Part shown: positions 59,902 through 64,000 of the stretch, piece by piece
How positions within the stretch are numbered: position 1 is the stretch's first letter
How the letters are laid out: each line of letters begins with the position of its first letter
From: Kribbella sp. VKM Ac-2569
GTDB lineage: Bacteria; Actinomycetota; Actinomycetes; Propionibacteriales; Kribbellaceae
NCBI RefSeq assembly: GCF_004216905.1
Contig: NZ_SGXJ01000002.1
Coordinates: forward strand, 310,001 to 374,000
Direction of reading: 5' to 3'
DNA: 64,000 nucleotides
Made by a program: the position numbers and the translations under genes
Notes under the pieces: model-generated
The model's database searches: none
Told to the model about the DNA's origin: nothing
Seen by the model: the letters and a program-made list of their open reading frames with translations, nothing else

Positions 59902-61008
59902 ATGACCGGGCGACGATGGGACATGGGCGCGACACGCCGTGTAGGACGGGTCTTCGCCCGGCGCGGCGGCGGTGCCGGACGCCCACCGGACGACGTGGTC
60001 ACCGGCAAGCTCGAGGGCGCCCTGGTCGACTGGGGGCTGTACCGCGACGGTGTCCGCGACACCCGGGTCAACTCCTACACCGAGGCGCTCGACCGGGCGC
60101 AGCGCGGGCAGGGGTTCGTGTGGATCGGCCTGTTCCAGCCGACCGACCACCAGCTCGCCATCATCGGCGCGGAGTTCGGTCTGCACCCGCTGGCGCTGGA
60201 GGACGCGTACGAGGCGCACCAGCGCCCCAAACTGGAGCGGTACGGCGAGACGCTGTTCGCAGTGTTCAAAACGGTCACGTATGTCCCGCACGACGACCTG
60301 ACCGCCACCAGCGAGGTGGTCGCGACCGGTGAGGTCATGGTGTTCTGCGGACCCGGCTTCGTGGTCACGGTCCGGCACGGTGAACACAGTGAGCTGGCCG
60401 GGCTACGACAGGAGCTGGAGCGGGAGCCGCAACGGCTCGCCACCGGTCCGGGCGCCGTACTGCATGCCATCGCGGACCACGTCGTCGACCGGTACCTGGA
60501 GGTCTCGGACGCCGTACAGGCCGATATCGACCTGATCGAGACGTCCATGTTCACGCCGCGTGGCTGGCGGAACATCGACCGGGTCTACCAGCTGAAGCGT
60601 GAGGTGCTGGAGCTCAAGCGGGCCGTGGCGCCGCTGACCGGCCCGATGCGGGCGCTGGCCACGCTGCGGCACCCGCTGATCGCCGACGAGACGAAGAACT
60701 ACTTCCGCGACGTCGACGACCACCTGCAACGAGTGAAGGAGCAGGTGATCTCGTTCGACGAGCTGCTCAGCTCGATCCTGCAGGCCGGGCTGGCCCAGGT
60801 CCAGGTGGCCGAGAACGAGGACATGCGCCGGATCTCGGCGTGGGTGGCGATCCTCGCGGTGCCGACCATGATCGCCGGAATCTACGGCATGAATTTCGAT
60901 TACATGCCGGAACTGCGGCTGAAGTACGCGTACTTCGTCGTACTCGGAGTGATGGTGACCGCGTGCACCGTGCTTTACCGGTTGTTCAAGCGGAACCACT
61001 GGCTCTGA
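59902..61008 (+). CDS. corA: CorA-type magnesium/cobalt transporter
   Basis: The 368-residue protein ends with two transmembrane helices; the first ends in the CorA signature GIYGMNFDYMPEL near 322-334. The large N-terminal cytoplasmic funnel domain and long stalk helix (YFRDVDDHLQRVKEQVIS) precede it. TAGCCT at 59887 sits near the start with no strong Shine-Dalgarno, so initiation may be leaderless or at ATG 59923 (MGATRR). The protein is expected to be a homopentamer for divalent metal uptake. It is alone in its transcript. Confidence 0.93.
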   Translation: MTGRRWDMGATRRVGRVFARRGGGAGRPPDDVVTGKLEGALVDWGLYRDGVRDTRVNSYTEALDRAQRGQGFVWIGLFQPTDHQLAIIGAEFGLHPLALEDAYEAHQRPKLERYGETLFAVFKTVTYVPHDDLTATSEVVATGEVMVFCGPGFVVTVRHGEHSELAGLRQELEREPQRLATGPGAVLHAIADHVVDRYLEVSDAVQADIDLIETSMFTPRGWRNIDRVYQLKREVLELKRAVAPLTGPMRALATLRHPLIADETKNYFRDVDDHLQRVKEQVISFDELLSSILQAGLAQVQVAENEDMRRISAWVAILAVPTMIAGIYGMNFDYMPELRLKYAYFVVLGVMVTACTVLYRLFKRNHWL

Positions 61009-61040
61009 GCCCGGAATTCGCTCCGCGCGGTCGGGTGAGT

Positions 61041-61056
61041 TGGCAACCTTTTGCCA
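61041..61056. promoter_or_regulatory. TGGCAA-CCTT-TTGCCA palindrome
   Basis: A perfect palindrome 33 bases after corA and 152 before the next gene. It may end the corA transcript or be an operator of the HTH regulator; the surrounding 200 bp are notably AT-richer than the window. Confidence 0.4.
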
Positions 61057-61207
61057 TGGCCAGGACTACTCCCGGATTGGAATGTTCAAATGGTTGTCCC
61101 GCGATCTCCTCCCTTGATTGAATTCCGGAATCGCATTCGGTCAGGAATTGATTACTTTCCGCGACCGATGCGGACCGGGGGACGACCAGGGACGGGAGGG
61201 GATCGCG

Positions 61208-62227
61208 GTGCTTCGTATTCATTTCACGCCGCGCGACCTGACCCGGGTCACGGTCGCCACCACGCCGGCGCCGCTCTGGGAGGTGCTGCTGAGCCTGCAC
61301 ATGCTGCAGCACTCGGAAGGCCGGCTGATCTTCGAGGACTGGCGGCGCCATGTGCGGGCCACGGTCGCACCGGACCAGATGCGGCTGCTGCTCGAGCTGA
61401 CCCCGCCGAAGGGCTACTCCCCCGACTTCCTCACCCCGGCGGAGCCCGCACCGGACTTCGACACCGCCCTGGAGCAGGCGCTGGCGACACCGCGGCAGCA
61501 GATCCGCAGCCAGCTCGACCTGCTCGCGCAGTACCGGCCCGCCTCCCCATGGACACGGGAGCTGGCCCAAGGTGGCCGTACGTCGATGCAGAAGCTCGGA
61601 CGGGCCATCCGGACGTATCACGACGCCGCGATCGCGCCGTACTGGAAATCGATCGGGACGCACGTGTCCGCCGACCATGCCCATCGAGGGGAGGCGTTGG
61701 CCCGGCACGGTGTGGACCGATTGCTGTCGTCGCTGCATCCGCGGGTCCGGTGGGTCGCACCGGTGCTGCAGGTGCTGGACATGAACGACCGAGATCTGTA
61801 TCTCGATGGCAGGGGAATCGAGTTGCAGCCTTCGGCGTTCTGCTGGCAGGTACCGACCAAGCTGCGGGACCCGGACCTCAAACCGATCCTGGTGTACCCG
61901 ATCCAGCATGCGCCCGGGATCCTGCGGCAGACGCCGATGGAGCACCCGCCGTCGAGTGATCCGCTGGGTTCCCTGCTCGGGTCGACCCGGGCCGCCGCGC
62001 TGGAGGCGACCGTCAGCGGCTGTACGACGACGGAGCTGGCGAAACGCTGCGGGATCTCCCCGGCCGCCGCGAGTCACCAGGCGACGGTACTGCGGGAGGC
62101 CGGCCTGATCACCACCCGCCGGGCCGGCGCCTCGGTGCGCCACGAGATCACCCAGCTGGGCATCTGGCTGCTCTCCGGCCACGGCTCCGGCAACACCCGA
62201 CAAGTCCCGACCCGCAGCACGGCCTAG
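61208..62227 (+). CDS. ArsR-like HTH regulator with large N-terminal domain (DUF5937-like)
   Basis: The 339-residue protein starts at GTG 61208, six bases after GGGAGGGG. The first 250 residues form an uncharacterised domain (LRIHFTPRDLTRVTVATTP, later WVAPVLQVLD), and the end is an ArsR-type winged helix (TTTELAKRCGISPAAASHQATVL in part: CGISPAAASHQATVLREAGL near 285-305). Proteins of this shape are common in Streptomyces and relatives and are annotated ArsR or winged-helix. No metal ligands are visible. Targets are unknown. Confidence 0.82.
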   Translation: MLRIHFTPRDLTRVTVATTPAPLWEVLLSLHMLQHSEGRLIFEDWRRHVRATVAPDQMRLLLELTPPKGYSPDFLTPAEPAPDFDTALEQALATPRQQIRSQLDLLAQYRPASPWTRELAQGGRTSMQKLGRAIRTYHDAAIAPYWKSIGTHVSADHAHRGEALARHGVDRLLSSLHPRVRWVAPVLQVLDMNDRDLYLDGRGIELQPSAFCWQVPTKLRDPDLKPILVYPIQHAPGILRQTPMEHPPSSDPLGSLLGSTRAAALEATVSGCTTTELAKRCGISPAAASHQATVLREAGLITTRRAGASVRHEITQLGIWLLSGHGSGNTRQVPTRSTA

Positions 62228-62238
62228 ACCCTGCCCCG

Positions 62239-62288
62239 CCGTGCGCTGGGCCGACCGGCACCGCCCCGCCTGTCGACCCAGCGCACGG
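62239..62288. terminator. Bidirectional terminator hairpin
   Basis: CCGTGCGCTGGG at 62239-62250 pairs perfectly with CCCAGCGCACGG at 62277-62288. It fills the gap between the convergent HTH regulator and acyl-CoA dehydrogenase genes and touches the stop of the latter. Confidence 0.88.
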
Positions 62289-63479
62289 TCAGAGTTTGTA
62301 GTCCTCGAGCAGGCGGCGGCCGATGATCATCCGCTGGATGTCGGCCGTTCCTTCGCCGATCAGGAGCATCGGGGCCTCGCGGTAGAGGCGTTCGATCTCG
62401 TACTCCTTCGAGAAGCCGTAGCCGCCGTGGATGCGGAACGAGTCCTCGACGACCTGTGAGCAGTACTCGCTGGCCAGGTACTTCGCGACGCCGGCCTCGA
62501 AGTCGTTGCGGGAGCCGCTGTCCTTCTTGCGGGCCGCCTTCACCATCAGCTCGTGCGCGGCCTCCACCTTGACGGCCATGTCGGCGAGCCGGAACAGCAC
62601 CGCCTGGTGCTCGGCGATCTTCTTGCCGAACGTCTCGCGCTGCTGCGCGTACGAGATCCCGAGCTCGAACGCCCGCCGCGCCACACCGCAGCCGCGGGCG
62701 GCCACGTTCACACGACCGACCTCGACGCCGTCCATCATCTGGTAGAAGCCCTTACCCGGTACGCCACCGAGGATCTGGCCCGCGTCGATCCGGTACCCGT
62801 CGAACACCAGCTCCGTGGTGTCGACGCCCTTGTAGCCCATCTTCTCGATCTTGCCGGGGATCGTGAGGCCCTTGTCGACCTCGCCGAACCCGGGCTCCTT
62901 CTCGACCAGGAACGTGGTCATGTTCTTGTAGACCGAGTCCTGCCCCTCGTCGGTCTTCACGAGTACGGCGACCAGGTTCGAGGAACCGCCGTTGGTCAGC
63001 CACATCTTCTGACCGTTGACGACGTAGCCGTCACCCTCGCGAGTGGCCTTCGTCTTGATCGCGGCGACGTCGGACCCACAGCCCGGCTCGGACATCGAGA
63101 ACGCGCCGCGGACCTCACCGGTCGCCATGCGCGGCAGGTACCTCTGCTTCTGCTCGTCGGTTCCGTGCTGGAGCAGCATGTACGCGACGATGAAGTGCGT
63201 GTTGATGATCCCGGACACGCTCATCCAGCCGCGGGCGATCTCCTCGACGCACAGCGCGTAGGTGAGCAGCGATTCGCCGAGGCCGCCGTACTCCTCGGGG
63301 ATCATCAGTCCGAACAGTCCGAGTTCCTTGAGGCCCTCGACAATCTCGGTCGGGTACTCGTCGCGGTGCTCGAGCTCGGTCGCGACCGGGAGGATCTCGG
63401 CTTCCACGAAGGCCCGGACCGTCTTCAGGATCTCTTCCTGGATGTCGGTCAGCCCGTCGGTCTGCTGCAACCTGCTCAT
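62289..63479 (-). CDS. Acyl-CoA dehydrogenase
   Basis: The 396-residue flavoenzyme starts at ATG 63479 after GAAGGAG. It has the family signatures GAFSMSEPGCGSDVA near 126-140 (FAD and substrate loop), a WLTNGG segment, QRETFGKKIAEHQ near 285, and the catalytic Glu in IGEGTADIQRM near 373. It should dehydrogenate an acyl-CoA to the 2-enoyl-CoA using FAD and electron-transfer flavoprotein. Chain length is not apparent. It is a single-gene unit with an upstream palindrome as likely operator. Confidence 0.95.
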   Translation of the reverse strand: MSRLQQTDGLTDIQEEILKTVRAFVEAEILPVATELEHRDEYPTEIVEGLKELGLFGLMIPEEYGGLGESLLTYALCVEEIARGWMSVSGIINTHFIVAYMLLQHGTDEQKQRYLPRMATGEVRGAFSMSEPGCGSDVAAIKTKATREGDGYVVNGQKMWLTNGGSSNLVAVLVKTDEGQDSVYKNMTTFLVEKEPGFGEVDKGLTIPGKIEKMGYKGVDTTELVFDGYRIDAGQILGGVPGKGFYQMMDGVEVGRVNVAARGCGVARRAFELGISYAQQRETFGKKIAEHQAVLFRLADMAVKVEAAHELMVKAARKKDSGSRNDFEAGVAKYLASEYCSQVVEDSFRIHGGYGFSKEYEIERLYREAPMLLIGEGTADIQRMIIGRRLLEDYKL

Positions 63480-63507
63480 CGCTCGGCTCCTTCGATCGGG
63501 TGCTTAC

Positions 63508-63522
63508 CCGCGAGTATCGCGG
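63508..63522. promoter_or_regulatory. CCGCGA-GTA-TCGCGG palindrome upstream of acyl-CoA dehydrogenase
   Basis: Perfect six-pair palindrome 29 bp upstream of the start, with GATACT on the coding strand overlapping it as a possible -10. It may be the operator of a fatty-acid regulator; no regulator gene is adjacent. Confidence 0.45.
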
Positions 63523-63589
63523 TTATCAGCATCCCGGCACGAGGGGGACACCCGCTGTGACACCGGCCACCTGTCGGAGGTCGCGTGCC

Positions 63590-64000
63590 TCACTCGTTGT
63601 CGTCGTGCTCCGGACGCGGGAGTGACTGGCTGATGACCCCGAAGAGCGCGGCGATCTGGGGAGTCGCCTGCCAGCGGTGGCGTTGCTCTGCCTCGATCAG
63701 TCGCTGCCGCGCCTCGTAGAAGTGCTTCGCGGCGGACTCGGTGTCGCCGTGGTCGACGGCCTGGGCAGCCTGGTCCAGGTCGTTCGCAGCCTCCCGTGGC
63801 GCCCTGCTACGGCTGTCCTGCTGCGTCGCGCGTACCTGTGCGGCCAGAGAGCGCAGCCGCTGCACCAGGACCGCCTGCGGGTTCTGCGTCTGCTTCTGCG
63901 TCGGCTTCTTCGTCGGAGTCGTCTGGGTCTTGGTGGGAGTGGGGGTCGGCTTGGGCTTCGGTGTGGTCTTGGGGGCCGTTGTGGCCTTCTGCACCGGAGC
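63590..64000 (-). CDS. C-terminal part of a Thr/Pro/Lys-rich protein
   Basis: The frame is open to the window edge, so the start lies beyond. The visible part has a long low-complexity segment of Thr, Pro, Lys and Gln, then a helical C-terminal domain (LVQRLRSLAAQVRAT, then DQAAQAVDHGDTESAAKHFYEARQ in part). Such low-complexity linkers typically join a membrane or kinase domain to an outer domain in actinobacteria, so a serine/threonine kinase or secreted protein is possible. The terminal helical part resembles a TPR-like or coiled-coil module. No firm identity. Confidence 0.5.
   Translation of the reverse strand, partial: APVQKATTAPKTTPKPKPTPTPTKTQTTPTKKPTQKQTQNPQAVLVQRLRSLAAQVRATQQDSRSRAPREAANDLDQAAQAVDHGDTESAAKHFYEARQRLIEAEQRHRWQATPQIAALFGVISQSLPRPEHDDNE

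Overview
The window looks like a chromosomal stretch of a high-GC actinomycete. GTG start codons are frequent, there is an IdeR/DmdR1-type iron box, TetR regulators are abundant, and the AdnAB/MoeZ/DUF3107/DEAD-box gene order matches mycobacteria. The mix of sugar ABC transporters and glycosidases suggests a Kribbella- or Nocardioides-like soil organism; this genus-level guess is inference. I saw no rRNA, tRNA, CRISPR array, insertion sequence or prophage.

Layout. 1-8.4 kb: the end of an unknown gene, then a TetR repressor divergent from an SDR / saccharopine-dehydrogenase-like / acyl-CoA ligase operon with twin operators, a GPP34 protein, a PASTA lipoprotein, an iron-regulated two-gene hydroxamate siderophore operon (acyltransferase plus NIS synthetase), and a Uma2 remnant. 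8.4-20 kb: two luciferase-like oxidoreductases, the AdnA-AdnB helicase-nuclease pair, a Cys-less alkyltransferase-like protein, a small DUF2277 protein, a TetR-MDMPI operon and MoeZ. 20-31 kb: a large secreted Calx-beta hydrolase, an alpha/beta hydrolase, a stand-alone LigD polymerase with a tiny acidic partner, TetR-DUF3107, a GlsB/YeaQ membrane protein, a ferritin-like protein, a DEAD-box RNA helicase, a DUF4349 lipoprotein and a ParA-like ATPase. Much of 9-31 kb parallels the M. tuberculosis Rv3201c-Rv3213c neighbourhood.

31-45 kb is more accessory: an alpha/beta hydrolase, an ECF sigma factor with an atypical membrane partner, a three-gene island (RelA/SpoT-like nucleotidyltransferase, a small overlapping putative immunity protein, and an unrecognised protein with a degenerate Fic-like stretch), a COG4586-type ABC exporter, a RecB-like Fe-S nuclease, MarC, PHP, Nudix and GNAT genes, and a TetR/DUF4267 pair with three CTAGC-N3-GCTAG operators.

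45-58.6 kb carries two back-to-back carbohydrate systems. The first is LacI, a binding protein, two permeases, a GH144-like secreted enzyme and a GH39 enzyme. The second is GntR/FCD divergent from a binding protein, two permeases and a GH29 alpha-L-fucosidase. Neither encodes an ATPase, so a shared MsiK-type subunit is expected elsewhere. 58.6-64 kb returns to housekeeping genes: a MaoC dehydratase, a stress protein, CorA, a DUF5937/ArsR-like regulator, an acyl-CoA dehydrogenase and a truncated Thr/Pro/Lys-rich protein.

The most promising leads are the RelA/SpoT-like toxin-immunity candidate at 34.1-35.2 kb, a strong hairpin reaching the Shine-Dalgarno of the DUF4349 gene at 29.6 kb, the 21-bp repeat found in two distant intergenic regions, and the stand-alone LigD polymerase coupled to a 59-residue acidic protein.
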